Source: Lentibacillus salicampi
Lineage (GTDB): Bacteria; Bacillota; Bacilli; Bacillales; Amphibacillaceae
Length of the DNA stretch: 50,093 nt
Direction of reading: 5' to 3'
Assembly: GCF_004565465.1 (NCBI RefSeq)
Contig: NZ_SRHY01000023.1
Coordinates: forward strand, 1-50,093
A model generated the notes under the pieces. It was not told the DNA's origin and did not search any database. It worked only from the letters and a program-made list of their open reading frames with translations. A program made the translations under genes and the position numbers. Below are positions 16,670-24,588 of this stretch, piece by piece. Position 1 is the stretch's first letter. Every line of letters starts with the position of its first letter.

Positions 16670-16696
16670 AAGAATTTCTTAAGAAAACCTAAAGAA
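16670..16696 (-). promoter_or_regulatory. Three 11-bp-phased direct repeats upstream of the carboxypeptidase gene
   Basis: On the minus strand TTCTT occurs three times with an exact 11-bp period (AAGAA at 16670, 16681 and 16692 on the plus strand). Head-to-tail sites spaced one helical turn apart are typical of OmpR/PhoB/VanR-class response regulators. The site lies 70-97 bp before the ATG, in front of a weak TTATTATAGATAA region. Confidence 0.55.
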
Positions 16697-16725
16697 TGAT
16701 TAAAACACCTTTTAAGAAACCAGTT

Positions 16726-17838
16726 TTATTTTAATGGAAGCGCCACACGAAAAATGGTCTTCATGTCCGCACTAGCTGCTTCAATACTCCCATTATGGCG
16801 TTCCACAATTCCTTTTGAAATAGCAAGTCCAAGTCCCGAACCTCCCGTGAAGGTGGATCGAGATTTTTCCACCCGATAGAAGCGATCAAAAAGGTGGGGC
16901 AAATCAGCCTGTGGGATAGGTATGCCATAGTTGATCACCTCGACAACGGCATTTGTTCCCTCCTTATAGGCTTTCAGATCAATACTTTTTCCTTCTTTTC
17001 CATATTTGATTCCGTTTGCGATTAGGTTTTCAAAAACCCGTGCCAGTTTATCCCCGTCCGCCAAAACTTTCAGGCCGCCCTCAGGAAATTGGGAATCGAT
17101 CTCGACATCCATCTCTCTCAGTAAAGGAATAAATTGGGTTGTGCATTGTGTGAGAAGTTCGATCAAATCAATTTCGGAATAGTCCAGTCGGATCTCGCCA
17201 AAATTAACTCGCGTGTATTCGAACAAATCATTGACCATTCGCTCAAGCCTTTTGGATTTATCAAAGGCAACCGCGGTGTAATGGCGAAGCTCCACTTCGT
17301 CCTTGTAACGATCCTCATCAATTAATCTGAGATACCCAATAATCGAAGTCAATGGTGTTCGGAGGTCATGTGAGACATTCGTAATCAATTCGTTTTTGGC
17401 TTGAATTGCGTTCCGCTCCTCACTCAATGCCCGTTCCAACTGTTCGGATATCTGATTCATATACGCAGCCAGCTTCCCAAGTTCATCTTTTGAATAGACA
17501 GGGATCTTATAATCAAAATTTCCCTTTGCCATTTCTTTTGTACCTTGCGAAATTCGATCAAAGTTACGGAACCATCGTTTGCTTAATAGCAGATGATAGA
17601 GCATGAAAACCAGAAGAAATAAAATAGTTACAGTAAACAATACGGGAATCAAGTCCGGTCGGAAATTAATACGAAATAAAAGGATTTGCTTGTTTACCCA
17701 TAGGGGGAGCAGGCCAAGATGATGCAAGACATAAAGGACACCAACAAAAAGGATGAGGGTGATAATCGACAGGATGCAGATGGATACAGTGTGCAACAAT
17801 AATTTCTTTTGACTGTTATTCTTCAATTTTGTATCCAA
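16726..17838 (-). CDS. VanS-like sensor histidine kinase
   Basis: A 370-residue membrane kinase: two membrane segments (about 15-38 and 62-85) with a short external loop, a HAMP linker, a dimerisation domain with the phospho-acceptor in NVSHDLRTPLTS (about His155), and the ATPase with NLIANGIKYG (N box) and GGSGLGLAISK (G2). It begins 23 bp inside the 3' end of the regulator gene, so the two are translationally coupled. The short external loop fits a VanS-type sensor of cell-wall stress. The ligand is unknown; the link to van systems rests on the neighbouring VanZ and carboxypeptidase genes. Confidence 0.88.
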   Translation of the reverse strand: MDTKLKNNSQKKLLLHTVSICILSIITLILFVGVLYVLHHLGLLPLWVNKQILLFRINFRPDLIPVLFTVTILFLLVFMLYHLLLSKRWFRNFDRISQGTKEMAKGNFDYKIPVYSKDELGKLAAYMNQISEQLERALSEERNAIQAKNELITNVSHDLRTPLTSIIGYLRLIDEDRYKDEVELRHYTAVAFDKSKRLERMVNDLFEYTRVNFGEIRLDYSEIDLIELLTQCTTQFIPLLREMDVEIDSQFPEGGLKVLADGDKLARVFENLIANGIKYGKEGKSIDLKAYKEGTNAVVEVINYGIPIPQADLPHLFDRFYRVEKSRSTFTGGSGLGLAISKGIVERHNGSIEAASADMKTIFRVALPLK

Positions 17839-18505
17839 CCCCCCACACTGTTTTAATGATATTATAACCTAGCGTGCCCTCAAGTTTTTCCCGTAAATTG
17901 CTGATGTGTGCCATGACCGTATTGTTTGAAGCAAAATAGTTTTCCTTCCAGACCAACTTGAAAATCTCTTCCGCGGCGAAAACCCGCCCCCGGTGACTGG
18001 CAAGCAGATATAAAATATCAAATTCCTTTACCGTAAGAGAAATGGGGAAGCCTTTATGTGTTACATGGTGGGCTGTCTTATTGATTTGCAAGCCATCCAA
18101 ATTCAAAACATCCTTTTCTGACGACTCCGCCGGGGCTTTGAAACGATAGGAGCGGCGAATCAACGATTTGATCCGGGCTACTAATTCCAACGGGTTAAAA
18201 GGTTTAATCATGTAGTCATCAGCCCCCGTCATCAGTCCCTTGATTTTGTCTATATCCTCTGTTTTAGCACTCAACATAATGACTGGGAGGGTATAGTCTT
18301 CCCTCAAATTTCGTAGAACTTCCATTCCGTCAATTCCGGGCATCATAATATCCAATACCACAAGATCAATTTCTTTTTGAAAGATTGTATCAATTGCTCC
18401 CTTCCCATTTTGGGCAGATGTGACCTGGAAACCTTCATTTTGTAAATAAATTGAGATTAACCGTACGATTTCCAAATCATCGTCCACGACTAATATATTT
18501 TGCAA
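17816..18505 (-). CDS. VanR-like OmpR-family response regulator
   Basis: A 229-residue regulator with a receiver domain (acidic pocket DDD near the start, phospho-acceptor Asp in LVVLDIMMPG at about 54, conserved Lys in MIKPFNP) and a C-terminal winged helix ending NLREKLEG...IIKTVWGVGYKIEE. It is first in the series regulator-kinase-carboxypeptidase-vanZ. The probable target is the phased repeat at 16670-16696 and perhaps its own promoter. Confidence 0.9.
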   Translation of the reverse strand: MQNILVVDDDLEIVRLISIYLQNEGFQVTSAQNGKGAIDTIFQKEIDLVVLDIMMPGIDGMEVLRNLREDYTLPVIMLSAKTEDIDKIKGLMTGADDYMIKPFNPLELVARIKSLIRRSYRFKAPAESSEKDVLNLDGLQINKTAHHVTHKGFPISLTVKEFDILYLLASHRGRVFAAEEIFKLVWKENYFASNNTVMAHISNLREKLEGTLGYNIIKTVWGVGYKIEE

Positions 18506-18936
18506 TCAATCTCACCTCTTTTGATGGTTAAAACTCGTTCAGTCAAGGATTATCTGATTGACATTTTACAGAAAAGGGCATTCGGAGCAAAGTTTTTTGT
18601 CCCAAAGTAAAATCCCGATAATTCCTTAACGTAAGGGATTGTCGGGATCTTATGGAAAAGCTGTCTTAGCATAACTATTACGTCAAAATGTTTGGGAGAC
18701 CCATTATTCAATTAAGTGGCCCTTTTTTTCGAACAACCACCGTTCATAAATAAAGGTTTGTATATTTTGGATAACAGGCTTACTTATCCACGATCGTGCC
18801 AATTAGTTTAAGAACAGCTGCTATTGAATTTTTTAAAATCATTTTGTGTAAATATTTAATTATCTTTTCCAAATAACACTTTCTGAATCATATTTGCGTC
18901 TTTGAAGCAATTGGCACTCTCATAATTCCATGCCTT
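18506..18936. other. Intergenic stretch: terminator hairpin and eroded transposon sequence
   Basis: No intact gene. It contains the hairpin at 18612-18648, a perfect palindrome CACGATCGTG near 18800, and an alternate minus-strand frame ending at 18888 that reads INPYFRFCPYCVERHG. The last has a CxxC pair, as if part of a zinc-ribbon transposon protein, and may be a shifted continuation of the tnsA remnant region. No left transposon end was recognised. Confidence 0.4.
18612..18648 (-). terminator. Hairpin terminator on the minus strand
   Basis: ATCCCGA pairs with TCGGGAT and an inner stem AATTCCTTA pairs with TAAGGGATT; on the minus strand TTTTACTTT follows. It would stop transcription entering from the tnsA remnant before the vanR-like gene. 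Confidence 0.65.
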
Positions 18937-19149
18937 TCAACACAATATGGACAAAAACGAAAATAAGGATTTATCTTCTTCTGAAATTTTGACTTTCTTG
19001 ACACTATCTTCGTAATAAATATCATCAGCGTAGAACTCCCTAACCACAGTTAACCACGGTTTGTAATGGGCTAACTCACCGCTTCCACGTCCTTCTTTGT
19101 AGTAACGTGCAATCTTATCCTCAGTCCATGGATTTTTTCGCTTGGCCAT
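18937..19149 (-). pseudogene. tnsA: TnsA N-terminal fragment of a Tn7-like transposon
   Basis: TnsA is the endonuclease subunit of the TnsAB transposase that nicks the 5' ends of Tn7-like elements. The 70-residue frame opens MAKRKNPWTEDKIARYYKEG and continues GRGSGELAHYKPWLTV, which matches the conserved N-terminus of Bacillus-type TnsA. After that the sequence changes character and stops; a full TnsA is about 270 residues, so the catalytic core is gone. The start is intact, with GGAGGTG before ATG. It points away from glmS on the same strand and lies just inside the transposon right end, the standard Tn7 layout. Confidence 0.8.
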
Positions 19150-19180
19150 CTTACACCTCCGAAAAATGACATAAAAAAAT

Positions 19181-19215
19181 GTGCCAAAAGTTACCTTTAG
19201 TATAACTCATGGCAC
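19181..19215. promoter_or_regulatory. Dyad between the TnsB-like sites and tnsA
   Basis: GTGCCA (19181-19186) and AGTTA pair with TAACT and TGGCAC (19210-19215) around a short centre. The position upstream of the tnsA start suggests an operator or promoter-associated dyad for the tns genes. Confidence 0.4.
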
Positions 19216-19229
19216 GAATTTTTAAAACG

Positions 19230-19268
19230 ACTTTATTGTAACTGAAACAACTTTATTGTCATGGAACA
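19230..19268 (-). mobile_element. Right end of a Tn7-like element at attTn7
   Basis: Read on the minus strand, the end is TGTTCCATGACAATAAAGT (19250-19268), to be compared with TGTGGGCGGACAATAAAGT of Tn7: TGT, five variable bases, then an identical 11-bp TnsB core. A second ACAATAAAGT core lies 20 bp further in (19230-19239). The terminal TGT is separated from the last base of the glmS stop codon by exactly 25 bp, the position where Tn7 inserts. The flanking five bases, CAGTT on the minus strand, should be one copy of the target duplication. No matching left end was found. Confidence 0.8.
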
Positions 19269-19293
19269 AACTGACTCTATACTAAATACATTC

Positions 19294-21096
19294 TTATTCC
19301 ACCGTCACACTTTTGGCCAGATTCCGCGGCTTATCAACATCGCAGTCACGATGAAGTGCGGCGTAATAAGCTAAGAGTTGCATTGGCACAACACTGACGA
19401 GCGGTGTCAGCAGTTCATGCACATGCGGGACGACGAATGCATCAGTATCTTGCTCAAGGCCTTTCATGCTAAGGATCATGTCATTGGCACCGCGCGCAGC
19501 AACCTCCTGGACATTGCTGCGAATGGAGTAATTAACATTTTCCTGTGTCGCGAGTGCAATGACTGGGGTGCCTTCTTCAATCAGCGCAATTGTACCATGC
19601 TTCAATTCGCCGCCGGCAAAACCTTCTGCCTGAATGTAGGAGATTTCCTTCAGCTTAAGTGCTCCTTCAAGACAGACGAAATAATCACTGCTTCTACCAA
19701 TGAAGAAGGCATTCCGTGTTGTTCCGAGATTGTCACGCACAAGCTCTTCTATCGTTTCTTTCTGATCCGTCAAGACTTCCATGGCATTCGCCACAATCGC
19801 AAGTTCCTGTAATGGATCAAAGTCCAACTTCATGCCTTTTGCCCGTGCAGTGTCAACTGCCAAAATAGCCAGGACGGCGATTTGTGCGGTATAGGCCTTC
19901 GTGGACGCAACAGCAATTTCCGGTCCTGCATGAAGGTGTAGTGTGAAATCTGCTTCACGAGAAAGGGTGGACCCGGGCACATTCGTAATGGTCAGTGCCT
20001 GGTGTCCCATTTCTTTGATTTTAACTAATACTGAACGACTGTCGGCTGTTTCGCCGCTTTGTGAAATAAACACAAATAACGGATTTTCCGACAATAGCGG
20101 CATGTTGTAGGAAAATTCACTGGCCACATGAACTTCCGCCGGTATACCAGCCATTTTTTCCAGGAACTGCTTGCCGACCAGACCAGCGTGATAGCTGGTA
20201 CCCGCAGCAATGATATAAATACGGTCACAGGCTTTCATCGCATTGCGCACATCCTGATCCAGCTTGAGCCGATCGCGTTCATCCTGATACTCCTGGATAA
20301 TCCGGCGCATCACAAATGGTTGTTCATCGATTTCTTTCAGCATAAAATGCGGATAAGTTCCTTTTTCCGTATCACTGACATCAATTTGTGCCGTAAATGG
20401 CTGGCGGTTCACGACAGTACCGCTCAATTTTTGTACCTCTACAAAATGACGGCTGACCAGAACGATTTCCTGATCAAAAATTTCCAGGTATTGATCTGTT
20501 TCTTTCAGTGTTGCCATAGCATCACTCGTGACGACATTGAAACCGTCACCCAAGCCGACGAGCAATGGGCTTTTATTTTTCGCAACATAGATCGTCTCAT
20601 GGTCTTCTCTATCGATTAAGCCGATCGCATAGGAACCTCTTAATAGGCTTATCGTCTGACGGAATGCTTCAGCTGTGTCCTGATAACGTTCATAATTTGT
20701 TTCAACAAGCTGAACGATGACTTCCGTATCCGTTTCACTGCCAAAAGCGACGCCATCAAGATAATCCTCTTTAAGTTCCTGATAGTTTTCAATGACCCCA
20801 TTATGAACAAGCGTAAATCGTCCGGATGCACTCTGATGCGGATGTGCATTATCCGCACTTGGAGCGCCGTGCGTCGCCCACCGTGTATGGCCGATCCCCA
20901 TGGTCGCCAAACCAGTATCTTCCGTACGTTTTCGCAGTGCAGCAATCCGGCCTTTAACCTTAAATAGATTAATCGTTTCCTCATCCAATACCGCCATGCC
21001 TGCCGAGTCATAACCGCGGTATTCCAGTTTTGCCAACCCGTTCAGTAAAATATCTTTCGTATCTTTATATCCGATATACCCTACAATTCCGCACAT
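19294..21096 (-). CDS. glmS: Glutamine-fructose-6-phosphate aminotransferase (isomerizing)
   Basis: Makes glucosamine-6-phosphate from fructose-6-phosphate and glutamine, the first step to UDP-GlcNAc for peptidoglycan. The 600-residue protein starts MCGIVGYIG, whose Cys is the glutaminase nucleophile once Met is removed; this fixes the start at 21096 with AAGGAGG before it. The glutaminase domain has RWATHG and SETDTEV; two SIS domains follow ([18 protein letters not shown]) and the end reads [12 protein letters not shown] ribozyme in its leader gives feedback control by the product. The 3' end is the attTn7 target and a Tn7-like relic lies 25 bp downstream. glmM, often its neighbour in bacilli, is 7.5 kb away. 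Confidence 0.98.
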   Translation of the reverse strand: MCGIVGYIGYKDTKDILLNGLAKLEYRGYDSAGMAVLDEETINLFKVKGRIAALRKRTEDTGLATMGIGHTRWATHGAPSADNAHPHQSASGRFTLVHNGVIENYQELKEDYLDGVAFGSETDTEVIVQLVETNYERYQDTAEAFRQTISLLRGSYAIGLIDREDHETIYVAKNKSPLLVGLGDGFNVVTSDAMATLKETDQYLEIFDQEIVLVSRHFVEVQKLSGTVVNRQPFTAQIDVSDTEKGTYPHFMLKEIDEQPFVMRRIIQEYQDERDRLKLDQDVRNAMKACDRIYIIAAGTSYHAGLVGKQFLEKMAGIPAEVHVASEFSYNMPLLSENPLFVFISQSGETADSRSVLVKIKEMGHQALTITNVPGSTLSREADFTLHLHAGPEIAVASTKAYTAQIAVLAILAVDTARAKGMKLDFDPLQELAIVANAMEVLTDQKETIEELVRDNLGTTRNAFFIGRSSDYFVCLEGALKLKEISYIQAEGFAGGELKHGTIALIEEGTPVIALATQENVNYSIRSNVQEVAARGANDMILSMKGLEQDTDAFVVPHVHELLTPLVSVVPMQLLAYYAALHRDCDVDKPRNLAKSVTVE

Positions 21097-21138
21097 CGCT
21101 GTTTCCTCCTTGAAATCAAGGGGCAACAAGCGGCCTAA

Positions 21139-21278
21139 CGGAAAGACGAAGGGGTTCCTTCGACTTTCCGGAGATCAGATGCCAGGGTCTGATCAGCGTA
21201 AATTAACGAACCACGATTTACACCTGAATTCAGGCTCTGACCACCAACCTCTATAAAGGGGCGTCCTGCTGCCCCTTT
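21139..21278 (-). other. Three-hairpin segment in the glmS leader
   Basis: Between the ribozyme and the glmS start are three strong stems: AAAGGGGC/GCCCCTTT (21255-21278), GATCAGA/TCTGATC (21173-21194) and a 14-bp stem CGGAAAG.CGAAGG (21139-21170). None has a T-run, so they are not ordinary terminators. They may protect the cleaved RNA or shape access to the start site. Confidence 0.6.
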
Positions 21279-21297
21279 CTCGTGATTGTTATTCGCA

Positions 21298-21453
21298 TCA
21301 TTACTATTTCCTTTGTACAGCAAGTCGCCTCACTGTTTTTAAGAAAAAGTATCACGACTGAGATGTGCAGCCGGGAGGTACCCGCCGAATAACTCGATAA
21401 CCCCCACCTCGTCAACTATTTTCATTCACCGTTCGAAAAATAGTTCAGGCGCT
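21298..21453 (-). ncRNA. glmS ribozyme (glucosamine-6-phosphate responsive)
   Basis: Self-cleaving riboswitch in the glmS mRNA that uses glucosamine-6-phosphate as cofactor; cleavage exposes the message to decay. On the minus strand the core begins AAAGCGCC, with cleavage expected between A21453 and G21452. Conserved blocks follow in order: GTTGACGAGGTGG, GGTTATCGAG, TTCGGCGGGT, CCTCCCGGCTG, and later GAGGCGACTTG and ACAAAGG. They match the B. anthracis and B. subtilis ribozymes as I know them, including the P1, P2.1 and P3 pairing strands. Confidence 0.95.
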
Positions 21454-21524
21454 TTGCTTACTCTATTTCTCTGCGCTCCTTCCCTTATTTGAATCCACCC
21501 CGTTAAATAACTGAGACTTTTTAT

Positions 21525-21554
21525 ATTCTACATGAGACAAGACGTATCGGTCAA
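21525..21554 (-). promoter_or_regulatory. glmS promoter (sigma-A type)
   Basis: Minus-strand TTGACC (21549-21554) and TAGAAT (21525-21530) are separated by 18 bp and lie about 70 bp upstream of the ribozyme cleavage site, leaving a short 5' segment as usual for glmS. Confidence 0.65.
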
Positions 21555-21609
21555 TCACTTTTTTGGAGGGTGGTGTTCATATGTTTATGCGAACACTTCA
21601 TTTTTGTTC

Positions 21610-21756
21610 ATGTCATCAGTAATCTCCTTAAAGTACAATGGACTCAGCTTTCGAATGGACCCCAAAGAAGCTGAAGATTTTGTTGTCGATACTGTCATTC
21701 ATAAGTATGATTTTGATGCTATTGTTTATATCATTCGGGAACACACAACAGATTAA
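21610..21756 (+). CDS. Small hypothetical protein, uncertain
   Basis: A 48-residue frame beginning MSSVISLKYNGLSFRMDP and ending IIREHTTD, with plausible amino acid composition (acidic, many Asp and Val). No ribosome binding site precedes this ATG. A better site (GGAGGGTGG near 21565) serves a different frame that stops after 13 codons, so a frameshift or coupling is possible. A longer version from 21532 would start inside the glmS promoter. Function unknown. Confidence 0.35.
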   Translation: MSSVISLKYNGLSFRMDPKEAEDFVVDTVIHKYDFDAIVYIIREHTTD

Positions 21757-21799
21757 CGTTTTGTGGTATACTTAGGGCAAAAAGCAGGGAGTTCTTTTC

Positions 21800-22360
21800 A
21801 TGAACATTTCAGATATTCCGCATGACATGACCTTTAAATTTGGCCCGAAATTAAGGGAAATTCCTTTAAATAAAATGGACATGCTTTATGGTATGATGTA
21901 TCTGCAAGAGCAGCTTCATAATAAGACGCTGAATCAGGATGAAAAAGGAAAATTACATGGCCTACTCGGGACCTATTTGCGTATTGTCGGCGAACTGGAC
22001 GAAAGCAAGCGGCATCTTAACCAGGCCATCACCATTTTCCGTGAACTGGAGAGAAAGCAGAGCGTATTTATCAATCAACTGCGTCTTGCCAATACCTATC
22101 AATGGCATAATGATTTTGTCACATCAAATCAGATGTTTGATGAGCTGACAGAGCTTGCTGAAAACCATTCCGATTACATAGAATACCGCGACTTTGCTTA
22201 TCAGCATCAAGGCAAAAATCTGTTTGATCAGAAAAAATACCGTGAAGCACTTGATTACTTTCAAAAAGCTCTGGAACTCCGAAAAGGCCATCGCAATCGT
22301 GAACTGATAGACTCCACTGAAGCAGCGATCGAGACATGCGAGAAAAAGCTGAAAAAATAA
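21800..22360 (+). CDS. Tetratricopeptide-repeat protein
   Basis: A 186-residue soluble, helical protein. At least three TPR-like helix pairs are visible: HGLLGTYLRIVGELDESKRHLNQAI (about 55-80), a middle unit around LRLANTYQWHNDFVTSNQMF, and the last, KNLFDQKKYREALDYFQKAL (about 140-165), a clear TPR. TPRs mediate protein contacts; no enzymatic part is seen. It has a weak AAGCAGGGAG site before ATG and a terminator after it. It stands alone between glmS and an S9 peptidase. Function unknown. Confidence 0.75.
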   Translation: MNISDIPHDMTFKFGPKLREIPLNKMDMLYGMMYLQEQLHNKTLNQDEKGKLHGLLGTYLRIVGELDESKRHLNQAITIFRELERKQSVFINQLRLANTYQWHNDFVTSNQMFDELTELAENHSDYIEYRDFAYQHQGKNLFDQKKYREALDYFQKALELRKGHRNRELIDSTEAAIETCEKKLKK

Positions 22361-22393
22361 CACTCCTCTACTACTACAATCGAAAGAAACATC

Positions 22394-22437
22394 AAAAAAG
22401 GGGCGTTTTGAAAAACTTTTTCGGATGCCCCTTTTTT
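22394..22437. terminator. Bidirectional terminator after the TPR gene
   Basis: AAAAAAGGGGC pairs with GCCCCTTTTTT around a 22-nt loop that has its own small stem (AAAAAC/GTTTTG-like). A-run and T-run flanks allow use from either side. Confidence 0.85.
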
Positions 22438-22718
22438 GGGTCTAATTTCGATTATAGGGGTGAAGGAGTGGCAAATCCCTCTTGATAGACAAGCAATTAC
22501 AGAAGAGGGAAGCGCTCATTTATGGCTGAACAATCAGGACCAAAGCCCATTAGCTAAATGTATCATAAGGGGTTTGCTTAGAACTTTCAGCTAGTTTGTT
22601 ATAACCAATACTCATAATATTAAAATCGTTCGATCTTCTCATGCTATTAACTTTCTATTACGGATTCTGGCTCTAACGAGTATAATGACAGGTGAAGCCG
22701 TAATGATCTTACTTCCCT
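22438..22718. other. Intergenic stretch, nothing recognised
   Basis: 281 nt between the terminator and the S9 peptidase stop codon. No ribosome binding site with a credible frame, no RNA motif and no repeat was seen. Confidence 0.5.
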
Positions 22719-24509
22719 CTAACCTTGATGTTTTTCCAAAAAGTCCAGCATCCGTTTGTAAACGCTGATTTCATTTTCCTTTTTCGAAAAACCGTGACCT
22801 TCATCTTCCAGCACCAGATAGTCAATATCGCGACCTGCTTCCTGAAGTTTGGCAACGATATTATCCGATTCTTCTTTGACGACACGCGGGTCCTTAGCCC
22901 CCTGTATGACGAGCATCGGTTTTGTCATACCATCCAGATAAGTGACCGGGGAGTCTTTGGTAAAGCGTTCTTTATCACGTTCAGGATCACCAAGCCATCG
23001 ATCCATTATTGGCTTCCAGTGCGGCGGAACTGAATTCACGAACGTAAACAAATCCGATGGACCGAAAAGATCGACACAGGCTTTGAAATATTCCGGATGG
23101 CGCCCATGCAAGAGCAGTGTCATATAGCCGCCATAGCTGCCCCCGACGAGAAACAGCTTGTCACGGTCTGTTATACCCTGCTCAAACAGCCATTCAATCC
23201 CGGCAACACAATCAAGGCGCGGCCCCTCTCCCCAATCCTGTTCGACCATTTTGACAAATGATGAGCCATAGCCTGTGCTGCCCCGGAAGTTGGGTGCAAA
23301 AATGGTATAACCACGGTTCAGCAAGCATTGGAACATTGACCGGAAGAATTTCCGCTCGGCAGCCTGTGGTCCGCCATGCGGCCAGAAGATCGTATAGCCG
23401 TTATCATGTTCCGGTTTCGCTCTGAACAGCAATGATTCCATCTCCATACCATCGAACGATTGATAGGAAACAACGTCCGGCTCCACCATCTCATCACTGC
23501 TTACGCCAAGAACACGGTTATTAGTCAATTGTATCCAGTTCTCGCCAAATTTCGATTGAAAGATATTGTGCGGAATTGTTGCGCTTCGTCCCAAAATATA
23601 AAGATTGCCTGCTTTCGTGACTTTGATTTGTTCGATCACATCCACCGGTGCCGACAATTTTACCAGCTTTTCCGTTTCCATCTCATACCGGTAAAGAATA
23701 TCGGTCACGCCCTTTTCGGTCACGAGAAATAACGCATTTTTTTCTTTGTTGAATTTCAACTGCTCAATACTTTCATGTTCAATCGTCAACACCCGGGAAA
23801 AATTCAGGGTGTTCAGATCAAATTTTGCAACGTAATTATATTCACTTTCAAAATCCGTGATGAAATAAATCGTATTCGGACCGACAAAAACAGGATCAAA
23901 CGTCACATGGACCTTGTTCGGTTCAGGCGTCAGATTGTATGTCTCGTCCCCCTTTTTGACAAAGCCGGTGACAAATGTATTGGCAAATGCCCGCAGGTAC
24001 ACAAATGCCTCTTCATTATCTGAAACAGCTGCCAGTTCGGTCGGCGATACTTCTCCGATATTGAGCAGGGTATCGGTATCATTCTCCAAATGGCGAACAC
24101 GGGCGTTCATGAATGAGGGATTTTCCTCTGATGTCATGTAATAAATTCGTTCCCCATCATCACTCAAATCGGTAAAAAAATACTTATCCTCTGCATCGCC
24201 CGTCACAAGCGGCTTTGCCAGTCCACCATCATACGGAATCGCATAAATGTGATGGTTCTCATCACCATCCTGGTCAAACCCGGCCAATACATAACGGCCT
24301 TCCGGATCACATTTGATAAAGCTGCACGACTCATCCTGGTGGGCAAACAGGTATGGGTAGGTGTCCGGCAAATCCATTGCCCATAAGTTCATGTTACCGT
24401 CCAAGTTGGAACTAAAAATCAGCCGCCCTTCATCGGCACTGACATCAAAACCTGTCATGACATATGTACGGAAAAATTGCTCGACAGTTGGTTTCGGAAA
24501 TGTAATCAT
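22719..24509 (-). CDS. S9 family (prolyl oligopeptidase-type) peptidase
   Basis: A 596-residue cytoplasmic serine peptidase expected to cleave short peptides or act as an acylaminoacyl-peptidase. The N-terminal half is a beta-propeller with repeated strands such as SSNLDGNMNLWAMDLP and TDLSDDGERIYYMTSEE. The C-terminal alpha/beta hydrolase has the nucleophile in VGGSYGGYM, the Asp region in VIQGAKDPRV and the His in EDEGHGFSKKE. No signal peptide. I start at ATG 24509 (MITFPKPTVEQFF), five codons inside the longest frame, because GAGGGGGAG sits just before it. Monocistronic by position. Confidence 0.88.
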   Translation of the reverse strand: MITFPKPTVEQFFRTYVMTGFDVSADEGRLIFSSNLDGNMNLWAMDLPDTYPYLFAHQDESCSFIKCDPEGRYVLAGFDQDGDENHHIYAIPYDGGLAKPLVTGDAEDKYFFTDLSDDGERIYYMTSEENPSFMNARVRHLENDTDTLLNIGEVSPTELAAVSDNEEAFVYLRAFANTFVTGFVKKGDETYNLTPEPNKVHVTFDPVFVGPNTIYFITDFESEYNYVAKFDLNTLNFSRVLTIEHESIEQLKFNKEKNALFLVTEKGVTDILYRYEMETEKLVKLSAPVDVIEQIKVTKAGNLYILGRSATIPHNIFQSKFGENWIQLTNNRVLGVSSDEMVEPDVVSYQSFDGMEMESLLFRAKPEHDNGYTIFWPHGGPQAAERKFFRSMFQCLLNRGYTIFAPNFRGSTGYGSSFVKMVEQDWGEGPRLDCVAGIEWLFEQGITDRDKLFLVGGSYGGYMTLLLHGRHPEYFKACVDLFGPSDLFTFVNSVPPHWKPIMDRWLGDPERDKERFTKDSPVTYLDGMTKPMLVIQGAKDPRVVKEESDNIVAKLQEAGRDIDYLVLEDEGHGFSKKENEISVYKRMLDFLEKHQG

Positions 24510-24588
24510 TGGGCTCCCCCTCAAAAAATGTTTGAATTATTTTAGTTTAAATAATTATAACGCATTTGGAGGGGAAGTGACAGTTTTT

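Noticed and set aside
18601..18936. Search for the Tn7-like left end
   Set aside because: A TAAATAAAGGTTTGT stretch near 18758-18772 vaguely resembles a TnsB core, but there is no terminal TGT or AACTG duplication, so it is not called.
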